Positions 45,695 to 52,850 of a stretch of 64,000 nucleotides of DNA are shown here, piece by piece. The notes below the pieces were generated by a model that was given only the letters and a program-made list of their open reading frames with translations, ran no database searches and was not told the DNA's origin. The number at the start of each line of letters is the position of its first letter. Within the stretch, counting starts at the first letter, position 1. Both the position numbers and the translations under genes were made by a program. This DNA is from Epilithonimonas caeni DSM 17710 (lineage in GTDB: Bacteria > Bacteroidota > Bacteroidia > Flavobacteriales > Weeksellaceae), in NCBI RefSeq assembly GCF_000426465.1, contig NZ_AUFK01000018.1:124001-188000 (forward strand), written 5' to 3'.

Positions 45695-46696
45695 TTACTC
45701 GTCTACAGTTAAGACTATTTTTCCTTGTATATGTCCTAAAGCTGCTCTCTCATGAGACTGACGGGCTTCAGCAAGCGGAAACCTGCTGTCGATCACAACA
45801 CGGATAATTCCCTGATCAAGTAAGGCTGCAAGTTCTGAAAGCTGCTTGCCATTGGAACGTACCTGAGTTGCCGAAACACTGACTCCTAACCTTTCTGCTT
45901 CATCATGATCTGAAAATCCCAAAGGGAAGATCGGAAATAATGATCCGCCTGGCTTCAATATCTTTAAGAATCTTCCTGTTTTAGGGCCTCCTACCGCATC
46001 AATCACCAGATCGATATCTTTTAAAATTTCGTCAGCATTTGTTTTGGTATAATCAATAAATTCATCGGCACCCAGCTCTCTTACTAATTCTTCCTGTCTC
46101 CCGGAAGCTACGGCAATCACTCTGGCGCCTTTCCATTTAGCGATCTGTACTGCGAAATGACCTACTCCACCCCCAGCTCCATTGATCAGTACGGTCTTAC
46201 CTTCAAGAGGAACCGGTATGTGTTTATTCGGTTGAAGGGGATTCTGCTCATCGTGACCTACCTCAATCATAAACTGCCAGGCAGTAAGAAGCGACATCGG
46301 AGCACCGGCTGCATGGATATGATCGATGCCCGCAGGTTTTAGGGCAAGTTCTGACACAGGCACGTTAACATATTCTGCATAAGCCTGACTTGGACCATAG
46401 CTTGGAAATCTCACCATAGAATATACTTCATCACCTACAGAAAATTCTTCCACATCATCGGCAACCGATTCAACAACTCCCGAAATATCTGTACCCAGAA
46501 TAATGGGAAAAGGAACCTTTGGCTGCCATTCGGGAGGTAGCATTTTATATCCGTCCCGCAGATACCAGTCAGGTGGATTGAGGCCAATTGCCTTAACTTT
46601 TACCCGTACCTCTCCTTTGTTTAATTCTGGAATAGGAGCATCTTCATATATCAGTACTTCAGAACCTCCGAACTCATGCTGACGTATGGCTTTCAT
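45695..46696 (-). CDS. NADP-dependent quinone oxidoreductase-like (MDR family) protein
   Basis: 334 residues from ATG 46696 (MKAIRQHEFGG, the usual MDR opening); ATG at 46744 is an alternative. GroES-like N-terminal domain (GTDISGVVESV), then the Rossmann motif GAGGGVGHFAVQIAKWKGA near 150. No structural zinc cysteines, so it is the zinc-free QOR type. It reduces quinones or enones with NADPH. Divergent from the HxlR gene at 46875, which probably represses it. Confidence 0.92.
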   Translation of the reverse strand: MKAIRQHEFGGSEVLIYEDAPIPELNKGEVRVKVKAIGLNPPDWYLRDGYKMLPPEWQPKVPFPIILGTDISGVVESVADDVEEFSVGDEVYSMVRFPSYGPSQAYAEYVNVPVSELALKPAGIDHIHAAGAPMSLLTAWQFMIEVGHDEQNPLQPNKHIPVPLEGKTVLINGAGGGVGHFAVQIAKWKGARVIAVASGRQEELVRELGADEFIDYTKTNADEILKDIDLVIDAVGGPKTGRFLKILKPGGSLFPIFPLGFSDHDEAERLGVSVSATQVRSNGKQLSELAALLDQGIIRVVIDSRFPLAEARQSHERAALGHIQGKIVLTVDE

Positions 46697-46769
46697 TATT
46701 TTATCTTTTCCAAAACTGATTTGGTTTTTATCTGATTGTTGCATCTTCAATTTTTTTAAAATGATGGTA

Positions 46770-46800
46770 CAAAATTAATTTAATGGTATCTTTACCACAA
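46770..46800 (-). promoter_or_regulatory. Promoter of the oxidoreductase gene with an operator dyad
   Basis: TAATTTTG (-7, 46770-46777) and TTG (-33, 46798-46800) are spaced exactly 20 bp. The dyad TGGTA-N4-TACCA (46784-46797) fills the spacer between them, a good position for a repressor such as the divergent HxlR protein. Confidence 0.75.
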
Positions 46801-46874
46801 GTATGTACTTTTTGGTAATCTATGAACTAAAAGGTATGTATTACTGAAAATCAATATATTAAATTTATAAAAAG

Positions 46875-47231
46875 ATGAAAAATAAAATAGCTGCTGCTGA
46901 GATCAATCAGCAATGTGGTGTGGATTATGCCTTTAAACGGATTGGAGGAAAATATAAGGGAAGGATATTGTGGCACCTCAATTCCAAAGAAGTCTTACGT
47001 TATGGGGAACTGAGAAGGACATTGCCCGATATTACCACCAAAATGCTGACACAGACTTTAAGGGAACTGGAGGACGACCGGCTGATTACCAGAAAAGTGT
47101 ACCACGAGGTACCACCAAAAGTAGAATATGCTTTAAGCGAAACTGGGATGGAACTGATCCCCTTCATCAAACATCTGCATCATTGGGGCAATAAGCAATT
47201 GGAGAAGGAAGTGATCTCCTGTGAAAAATGA
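46875..47231 (+). CDS. HxlR-family transcriptional regulator
   Basis: 118 residues: CGVDYAFKRIGGKYKGRILW, helix LRRTLPDITTKMLTQTLREL, wing RKVYHEVPPKVEYALSETG. Typical HxlR length. Divergent from the quinone oxidoreductase and upstream of a truncated aldo/keto reductase, so its targets probably include redox enzymes. Confidence 0.92.
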   Translation: MKNKIAAAEINQQCGVDYAFKRIGGKYKGRILWHLNSKEVLRYGELRRTLPDITTKMLTQTLRELEDDRLITRKVYHEVPPKVEYALSETGMELIPFIKHLHHWGNKQLEKEVISCEK

Positions 47232-47293
47232 TATTTTTAAATCAAATTGTAAACGAAGAACATATTTCATAATCTTGCTTTACTGTGCCATTA

Positions 47294-47329
47294 TTGAACC
47301 GTACAGGTAAATAAATTGAACCGTACAGG
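47294..47329. promoter_or_regulatory. Twin direct-repeat operator candidate
   Basis: TTGAACCGTACAGG occurs at 47294-47307 and 47316-47329, 14 bp identical and offset by 22 bp (about two helical turns), 55 bp before the truncated aldo/keto reductase start. Suits paired binding of a repressor such as the HxlR protein. Confidence 0.55.
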
Positions 47330-47384
47330 AAAGTCAGTTGGTTGATAAATGGAGACCTTTGTCCTGTTACATTAAATCAATCAC

Positions 47385-47525
47385 ATGTCAGAAATTACAA
47401 AAATTCAATTGGGTCAGAATGGACCTATGGTATCTAAGCTGGGTCTTGGGTGTATGCGAATGTCTTCGGTGTGGGGCGGGCCGACACCGGATGAAACGGA
47501 AAGTATTGCAAGCATCAAGATTTGA
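47385..47525 (+). pseudogene. Truncated aldo/keto reductase
   Basis: The frame reads MSEITKIQLGQNGPMVSKLG, then LGCMRMSSVWGG and PDETESIASI, the exact opening of an aldo/keto reductase, and stops at residue 46 where IQAALDAG is normally expected. Full-length enzymes have about 320 residues. No continuation is visible in any frame up to the terminator at 47670, so most of the gene was deleted. Confidence 0.85.
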
Positions 47526-48318
47526 GGAGAAAAGAGAAGACGGAACCCGCGCTACTTTTCCAACTTTGTAGAAAATATACTGACCGTTGGGACAGGTTCC
47601 CAATGGCAGAAAAAAAGTATCTTTTAGCGAATATGACCGTATAAAAATGTTGTATCTATGTTATACCATAAAAAATAAGTCCTGCACTAACACCGTGCAG
47701 GACTTATTTTTTATGCGGAGAATGAGGGAAAACCACCTGCTCTTTAGATTTCTTTATTTGTTGACATGTTCTGAGATCAGGTTCAGCTACTCATCGAATT
47801 ACTTACTTTAAAAATGTAGGTTTCTAATCCATTTTATTGGTCAAATTACTGATTTATATTGAATATTATGTTAGATGTAAATAAAATGATAATCTATTTA
47901 GTAGCATCTACTTAGCCACCTATGGAAATAGTGAAATCTCCGCCCTCGCAAAGCCTGTGAAACTTCTGTACGCAGTTAAATCACTAGATCTGGAACACCT
48001 GTTATGATTCTCAATCATTTGCGATATGTTTTTTGTATAAAATAAACGAGAACAAGGTTATTCTTACTCGCTTTTATAACTTAAATTTCAATCAGTATTG
48101 AAGATCAATCCATTAAAATCTTAAAATTTAATATAACTATATTTGAAACATTACCATTTTTGCCTGTTACAACATTGTCTCCAGCTTATCAACATGGATG
48201 TTCTTAAAAATTGTATAGCATGGTTGTAATATGTTTTTTCTCTGGTGAGATCAATGGAATTAAGCATCCGATGACTGAAGTCCGAAAATAGATTTTGACC
48301 TGTCAAAACCATCATGGA
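47526..48318. other. Gene-poor region with a repeat element
   Basis: Holds the terminator at 47670-47712. Further on, 47955-48089 is an element alike to 14745-14938, with AGATCTG, a T-rich segment and a shared ATAAAC...TTAAATTT hairpin core; its stem here is weakened. No gene is supported between 47720 and 48318. Confidence 0.5.
47670..47712. terminator. Strong bidirectional terminator
   Basis: AATAAGTCCTGCAC and GTGCAGGACTTATT form a 14-bp stem with a short loop and A/T flanks. Confidence 0.88.
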
Positions 48319-48585
48319 TCAACCAATGTTGACATTGATGAGAACTGGACCTCCCCCGGCCTCCTGTACCTCCAGAATAGAGCTCAGAAAAGACTGCATA
48401 GAGGTATGATCAAAGGAGCCGTCCTTCTTGATCCGTTGAATGATATTTCCCAGGTCATGGTACCTCCCTCTCGATTCCGGAGACAGGGCATCAAACCATG
48501 TCTCAACAGATGCATAGAGCTCATCCATGCTCACTTCTCCGGTAAGTATTTCCATAAGGTCGTAATCTTTAGATGATTTGTTCAT
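48319..48585 (-). CDS. Hypothetical protein, distal gene of surface locus 2
   Basis: 88 residues, helical, acidic: DYDLMEILTGEVSMDELYAS, WFDALSPESRGRYHDLGNII, ending GGGPVLINVNIG. No domain recognised. It follows the two BamE-like genes on the minus strand. The codon content matches them (GC richer than the window average), so it is probably part of the same locus. Confidence 0.55.
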   Translation of the reverse strand: MNKSSKDYDLMEILTGEVSMDELYASVETWFDALSPESRGRYHDLGNIIQRIKKDGSFDHTSMQSFLSSILEVQEAGGGPVLINVNIG

Positions 48586-48618
48586 AATTAAATATTTGAT
48601 GATTGGTTTAACTGGAAT

Positions 48619-48843
48619 TTAAAAAAGCCTTAATACAGTTCTGTAATTGACAGACGTGCAAACATCATCTTCAAAATGAAGGGTCAGAATGGTCCTGAAA
48701 TAAAACCATCTCCTTTCCACTTCATACGACCACTCATCTGAAGGAAAAAAATTAAATTCAGCACCCAGGCGATCGAGAATTTCACTTTTTGACCTGCCAA
48801 TGAGTTCCTGACCCTCTTTATGTCTCATCTTTAGAAGGATCAT
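48619..48843 (-). CDS. BamE/SmpA-like small protein, WxYE type (locus 2)
   Basis: 74 residues. GRSKSEILDRLGAEFNF, DEWSYEVERRWFYFRT and LTLHFEDDVCTSVNY match the locus 1 protein at 18004-18237 position by position in the WxYE, FRTI and acidic-turn blocks. No signal peptide. It overlaps the 80-residue gene upstream by 4 bp (ATGA). Confidence 0.65.
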   Translation of the reverse strand: MILLKMRHKEGQELIGRSKSEILDRLGAEFNFFPSDEWSYEVERRWFYFRTILTLHFEDDVCTSVNYRTVLRLF

Positions 48844-49082
48844 AAAATGCCAATAAAATAATCTGTGACAATATCATCCAGGAAATAGACAAACAGCTTT
48901 CGCCTGACCAGACCAAAACAGTATCTCTGCAAGATAAATATCGCTTGTTCCCGGTCACAGTATTCCGGGTTCCGGTCCAGGATGTCAATGACCTCTTCCA
49001 GGGTCTTTCCTATTATCATTTCTTCGATGTCCTCCAGTGTGTACTCTGACCCTGGGGTCGTAAATTTTCTAGTTATCATCAT
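48840..49082 (-). CDS. BamE/SmpA-like small protein, CFGL type (locus 2)
   Basis: 80 residues. IIGKTLEEVIDILDRNP and RYCFGLVRRKLFVYFLDD are homologous to KYCFGLIKKRLHLFFF of 17379-17597, with the same Y-F/Y-IG end. It precedes the WxYE partner and overlaps it by 4 bp. In locus 1 the same two families sit on either side of an HTH gene, whereas here they are adjacent. Confidence 0.65.
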   Translation of the reverse strand: MMITRKFTTPGSEYTLEDIEEMIIGKTLEEVIDILDRNPEYCDREQAIFILQRYCFGLVRRKLFVYFLDDIVTDYFIGIL

Positions 49083-49155
49083 TCTGATATTTTAATAATT
49101 GATTTCTTAGTCCGATATAAACGTATCCGTCCAGGTGAACGCCGTCACCCGTATT

Positions 49156-49474
49156 TCAACCTTCCTCATCTGGTATCATGTCGGAAATGCCAACAAACTG
49201 GATATCTCCTTCTTTGGTATTCCACACACAGGCATTATTGCCTTTTAAGATCGTCCGTCCGTGGCAGGGTTGTCCGGTCAAGCAATTCAGGGCCACCACG
49301 ATCTCTGCAGAACGTCGTCTCGTCATCATCATTGTCAGGACCACTATCGATCACAGATCGATCGTCAGGGAAGGAAGGCCTTTCCATTTTGTCCGGACCA
49401 GGATGCCCGGCCTGGTCTTCGTTATCATACAGATAGGTCAAAAGGTTCTTCAATAGGTTCATCTTTGTATCCAT
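49156..49474 (-). pseudogene. Frameshifted hypothetical gene
   Basis: The N-terminal frame (MDTKMNLLKNLLTYLYDNED) and a C-terminal frame (SAEIVVALNCLTGQPCHGR, then NNACVWNTKEGDIQFVG) both look protein-like but are in different frames. The shift lies near 49310-49325, at GACGACGTTCTGC; removal of one T would join them into about 105 residues. No family recognised. Confidence 0.45.
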
Positions 49475-49495
49475 TTGTTTACTTTGATGGCAGAG

Positions 49496-50605
49496 CTACT
49501 CGAAAACAAGCTTCCTGACAGACCTGTACCTCCACCATTGCTTCTTCATCGTCGGCCTTTCCACAAGGATGAAGAAGATGCCGCCCAGCAGCAATGTGGC
49601 CAAGAAGGCATATGCCATCCTGATGAAGAGATCCACCAGGTAGCTGCCCCCTATCAGTTTCCGTGACAGAAGGTCTCCCGACACCAGGTAGATCACCTTC
49701 TGATGGAACATGTAGATGCTGTAGCACATCCCACCTATCGTGCAGACCAGCCTGTTCTCAAGCATCCTCACAAAGAGGAAGGTCCTGGACCCGTACACCA
49801 GCAGGAGGAACAACAGGACCACCGTGAAATAGGCCGTGGTGCTGAACCATAGCAACGTGAGGGCAGCAAAGCAGACCATATCGAAGAAGGGATGCCTATC
49901 CTTCCTATCCCCCATGTCCATGTACATGTCCAGGGCCAGGAAGCCTGTCAGGAAATAGTGGATATAACGGAAGATCGTCGGGAAACCAAATTCGACAGGC
50001 CTGTAGAATGTAAAGAACAACAGCAGGCAATACAGCACAGATTTTCTGGTATAGGTCTTCAGCCTGAACATCTGGCCAAGCAGTGGTGCGAGCAGATAGA
50101 ACTGCACCTCGATCTCCAGGGTCCAAAGCACCGGGTTCAGCAAGGGCTTGGTCCCATATATCATCTCGTGGCAGTAGAACACCGAGGCCAACAGATGGGG
50201 AAGCGTCTCCGCAAAGCCCCTGGTCCCGAGGACAAAGACCGAAAGGAAGAACAGCAGGAGCAGCTGTACGATATAGGGCGGCTCCAGCCTGGTCAGTCTC
50301 CGGAAATAGTAGTCCCCCAGGTCAAAGTCCTTATCCCTGGTGACATAGGAGCTGTAAAAGGGCATCGCTATCAGGAAGCCGCTGATGGCAAAGAACAGGA
50401 TGACCCCCATGACACCCCCCTCCAATCTGACGCCCAGGACGGGATCGCCGGGCATCGCCTTGTGGTGGTCATCGTAGTGGTCGATGAAGTGGAAGATGAA
50501 AACGCTCATCACCGCAAAGAAGCGAAGGCCGTCTATGTACAGCAGCTTCTCGCCCGAGGAGGTGACCCTTTGGAGCAGAGGTCCTATCTTGTTTGCTATT
50601 CTCAT
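49496..50605 (-). CDS. Acyltransferase 3 family membrane protein (OafA/YrhL-like)
   Basis: 369 residues with about ten membrane segments. The N-terminus has YIDGLRFFAVMSVFIFHFID, with the catalytic His, and further on FFAISGFLIAMPF and YYFRRLTRLEPPY (the R-R-x-x-R-x-x-P signature). WTLEIEVQFYLLAP follows. It likely O-acylates a surface glycan. The base composition is markedly GC-rich. It starts directly at the stop of a 20-residue mini-ORF (TAATG), implying coupling. Confidence 0.9.
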   Translation of the reverse strand: MRIANKIGPLLQRVTSSGEKLLYIDGLRFFAVMSVFIFHFIDHYDDHHKAMPGDPVLGVRLEGGVMGVILFFAISGFLIAMPFYSSYVTRDKDFDLGDYYFRRLTRLEPPYIVQLLLLFFLSVFVLGTRGFAETLPHLLASVFYCHEMIYGTKPLLNPVLWTLEIEVQFYLLAPLLGQMFRLKTYTRKSVLYCLLLFFTFYRPVEFGFPTIFRYIHYFLTGFLALDMYMDMGDRKDRHPFFDMVCFAALTLLWFSTTAYFTVVLLFLLLVYGSRTFLFVRMLENRLVCTIGGMCYSIYMFHQKVIYLVSGDLLSRKLIGGSYLVDLFIRMAYAFLATLLLGGIFFILVERPTMKKQWWRYRSVRKLVFE

Positions 50606-50667
50606 TATTTGTGTCTTGTTTGTAAAATGATGCAGCCTTCAGTCTCCAATAATTTTTTTATCATCAT
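50605..50667 (-). CDS. 20-residue leader mini-ORF (repeat copy 1)
   Basis: MMIKKLLETEGCIILQTRHK then stop. Its TAA overlaps the acyltransferase ATG by one base (TAATG). It lies in the first of three tandem repeats. Might be a leader peptide or a relict; coding status is unproven. Confidence 0.4.
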   Translation of the reverse strand: MMIKKLLETEGCIILQTRHK

Positions 50668-50712
50668 ATTCAAAATGAAAAAAGAAAGACCGCATCGGTA
50701 TCAATATCTATA

Positions 50713-50775
50713 TCATCTAATTTTGTTTTCAAAATGATGCAGCCCTTCAGTCCCCAATAATTTTTTTATCATCAT
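50713..50775 (-). CDS. 20-residue mini-ORF (repeat copy 2)
   Basis: MMIKKLLGTEGLHHFENKIR then stop. Identical start to copy 1, then diverges after an extra base (frameshift). Confidence 0.3.
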   Translation of the reverse strand: MMIKKLLGTEGLHHFENKIR

Positions 50776-50809
50776 ATTCAAAATGAAAAAGAAAGACCGC
50801 ATCGGGTGT

Positions 50810-50875
50810 TTATAGTGACATTTGTGTGTGTGTGTTGATGCAGCTTTCGGTTTTCAATATCTTTTCTATCATCAT
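50810..50875 (-). CDS. 21-residue mini-ORF (repeat copy 3)
   Basis: MMIEKILKTESCINTHTQM and two more residues, then stop. The most divergent copy and first in the transcription direction. Confidence 0.3.
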   Translation of the reverse strand: MMIEKILKTESCINTHTQMSL

Positions 50876-51129
50876 ATTCAAAATGGAAAAAAGAAAGACC
50901 GTATCGGTAGTATCAATAGATCCCTATTTTTATAGAGCTCAGGTTGGATAGGTAAGATATTTTCGAAAAACATTAAATATGAAACACTTTACTCATACCT
51001 GGGCATCTATATTCAGCCCCCCATTTCCGTACTGTCAACCTGGTGGAAGACGGGCGGTCAAGGCATCCGTGATCGGGCGGTCGATACTGTGGGGGACGGA
51101 CGGTCAAGGCGGTGTTGACAGTGCGGTTA

Positions 51130-51848
51130 TCACAATACCGTCAGCAACTTGTCCAAGGCGGCCGTTCTCGGGTCTTTCAGCAGCGCCCCTGCCGTGTGCT
51201 GTGTCACCACTTCCAGGCTGTAGCTCCCGGCTGGCAGTTCGGGGATCACCACCATCAGCTCGGACGGATTGTTGACCACAATATCGGACGGGTCCACCTG
51301 TATCCTGGATTGTTTAGAATCAATAAAGAACACACCTACCGAAGGATGGTCTCCCGCCAGCTTGATCTTGCTGCCGCTGACCTTCAGGTTTCTGCCCGGT
51401 GTCAGCAGGTCATTCACGGAGCCGCTTTTCATATCCGTCACCTGCAGGATGACGGCAGACGCCTCCGCCACTCCCAGGATGTCCACCTGGATGTTGGGCA
51501 CCTCCGCCCTCAGCTTCTCACCCTGGTTGAACTGGAACAGCACACTGTGCTTGTCCTTGTTGAACGTCTCCGAAGGGCTGTCGAACACCCCCCGGATGGT
51601 GGTGCTGGCAGTGAAGTAGCCCGTGTTCACGGAATAGCCGTCGCACAGCTGGTACGCCATCTCGCTCAGGAACAGCTCCACGGCGTGGGCCATGGCCGAT
51701 GCCGAAACATCGGCACCGCCCCGCTGGACCGCCGCCTGGCAGATATCCTGTACGGAGAGTGACCGCTCGCTGGCCAATCATTGTGATTATCTTTGGTTAA
51801 AACGTTATCATATAGATACGCTTTGATCTTGTGTAGGATTGTTGACAT
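51130..51848 (-). pseudogene. DNA-binding (IHF-like) and DUF4469 protein, frameshifted
   Basis: Starts MSTILHKIKAYLYDNVLTKD, the exact opening of a bacteroidetal HU-like DNA-binding-domain protein, but the frame is lost after DNHND. The rest (ASERSLSVQDICQAAVQRGG, YQLCDGYSVNTGYFTAS, DLLTPGRNLKVSGSKIKLAG, VVNNPSELMVVIPELPAGSY) follows in another frame. The family normally has about five more residues (x-ARV) at the join near 51770, so a 13-bp deletion is the likeliest event. It would otherwise encode ~240 residues. In the same GC-rich block as the acyltransferase. Confidence 0.8.
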
Positions 51849-52233
51849 TGTTATTGGTTTTGAAATAGTTGTCATATAAACCTTGTTGAGGTTAGATTAA
51901 TGCATTTTTGTTGCTATCAGATCATAAATTATATATTCTTTATCTAAAGACTGCAAGTTAATTAGCTGTTGATCAATGCTCATTTCTTAGCTAAAACATA
52001 TCGTTTTGATAATGCTTAAGATGTCGGACATTTCTAGTTTTATTTATTAGTATGCTATTAACTTCCAATTTGAACTCTATGTATTACTGTAAATCTAATT
52101 GTGCAATACAAATACGCACTATAAATAAGGCCGAGTCTTTTAATGGTTGTCATTGCTAATAAATCCGGCCGTTCTCCTATAGAGGTAGGTTGGAAGGCAA
52201 CGACCGAATCATTAAATAGTGTTTATTGCCAGG
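51849..52233. other. Intergenic region between locus 2 small genes
   Basis: AT-rich, ~385 bp. Contains a weak GGCCG/CGGCC pairing near 52128-52170 that may help terminate the upstream gene. No gene seen. Confidence 0.35.
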
Positions 52234-52767
52234 CTACAGCCCTGCCCAGAAGCTCCAAGCCTGCCCATTGAATACCGCCACCTGATGAGCCGCAGTATCA
52301 TACACAATCATACCGGGTGCCGGATTGATGATGTTCAGGTGCGGACTTGCCACTTTGGGCAGGATCATCGCCTTATTTTTGTCTGATAGTACGAGCACAC
52401 CATCTACATCCGGATCTATCGTCTGCCCTATCACTACCTTGGCAGAAGCAATCTCATCCTTAGTTTTCTGAAGTGAGGTATCCACAATACCAGTCGGAAG
52501 GTCGGGTGAGTCTACAATCAGTGTCTGCCAAACCCCTGCATTCAGTACCTTAACTTTACTATCGCTGGTATCAAAGATCACTGTCCCGTCCACACCATTT
52601 ACAATATCGCTCTCCGAAGTTACCCAAGGCAATATCAGCCCTCTGTTTTCGGTATCGGCAAACTCCAGGGACACATCGCTGTTGGTGAGGGAATTCTTAC
52701 CGATAGACACTTGTGAGTAGCCTACCACTGAAAGTGTTAGTCCTATTGAAGTTAATATTTGTTTCAT
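52234..52767 (-). CDS. Secreted protein with GMxVYD C-terminal module (locus 2)
   Basis: 177 residues from ATG 52767 with a signal peptide (MKQILTSIGLTLSVVGYSQ). DVSLEFADTENRGLILPWV near the N-terminus and AMILPKVASPHLNIINPAPG then MIVYDTAAHQVAVFNG plus WSFW at the end are near-identical blocks to 18330-18845. The middle is diverged. It is next to the giant as in locus 1 and likely its exported partner. Confidence 0.8.
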   Translation of the reverse strand: MKQILTSIGLTLSVVGYSQVSIGKNSLTNSDVSLEFADTENRGLILPWVTSESDIVNGVDGTVIFDTSDSKVKVLNAGVWQTLIVDSPDLPTGIVDTSLQKTKDEIASAKVVIGQTIDPDVDGVLVLSDKNKAMILPKVASPHLNIINPAPGMIVYDTAAHQVAVFNGQAWSFWAGL

Positions 52768-52792
52768 TTTGATCATTTTATCTGTTAATAAG

Positions 52793-52839
52793 ATCAATTC
52801 TTTCCGCACACACATCCATGTGTGCGGACAAGAACTGAT
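52793..52839 (-). terminator. Hairpin after the locus 2 giant gene
   Basis: CCGCACACA (52804-52812) and TGTGTGCGG (52819-52827) form a perfect 9-bp stem; the flanks ATCAATTCTT and AAGAACTGAT extend pairing to ~20 bp with mismatches. Same place as the hairpin after the locus 1 giant. Confidence 0.65.
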
Positions 52840-52850
52840 ACATCTGTTTA

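Larger units (their letters stand above)
50605..50907. repeat. Three tandem ~106-bp direct repeats
   Basis: Conserved blocks GATGCAGC, AATA, TCATCATATTCAAAATG and AAAGACCG-ATCGG recur at about 50628-50699, 50731-50806 and 50835-50907. Repeat lengths are ~72-76 bp with ~30-bp variable spacers. On the minus strand each begins a mini-ORF with MMI(K/E)K. Confidence 0.85.

Noticed and set aside
49892-50737. 281-residue plus-strand frame
   Set aside because: Antisense to the acyltransferase in GC-rich DNA; repetitive composition (Gln, Glu, His) and no family pattern.
51112-51762. 216-residue plus-strand frame
   Set aside because: Antisense shadow of the DUF4469 gene, whose minus frame has a clear family match.
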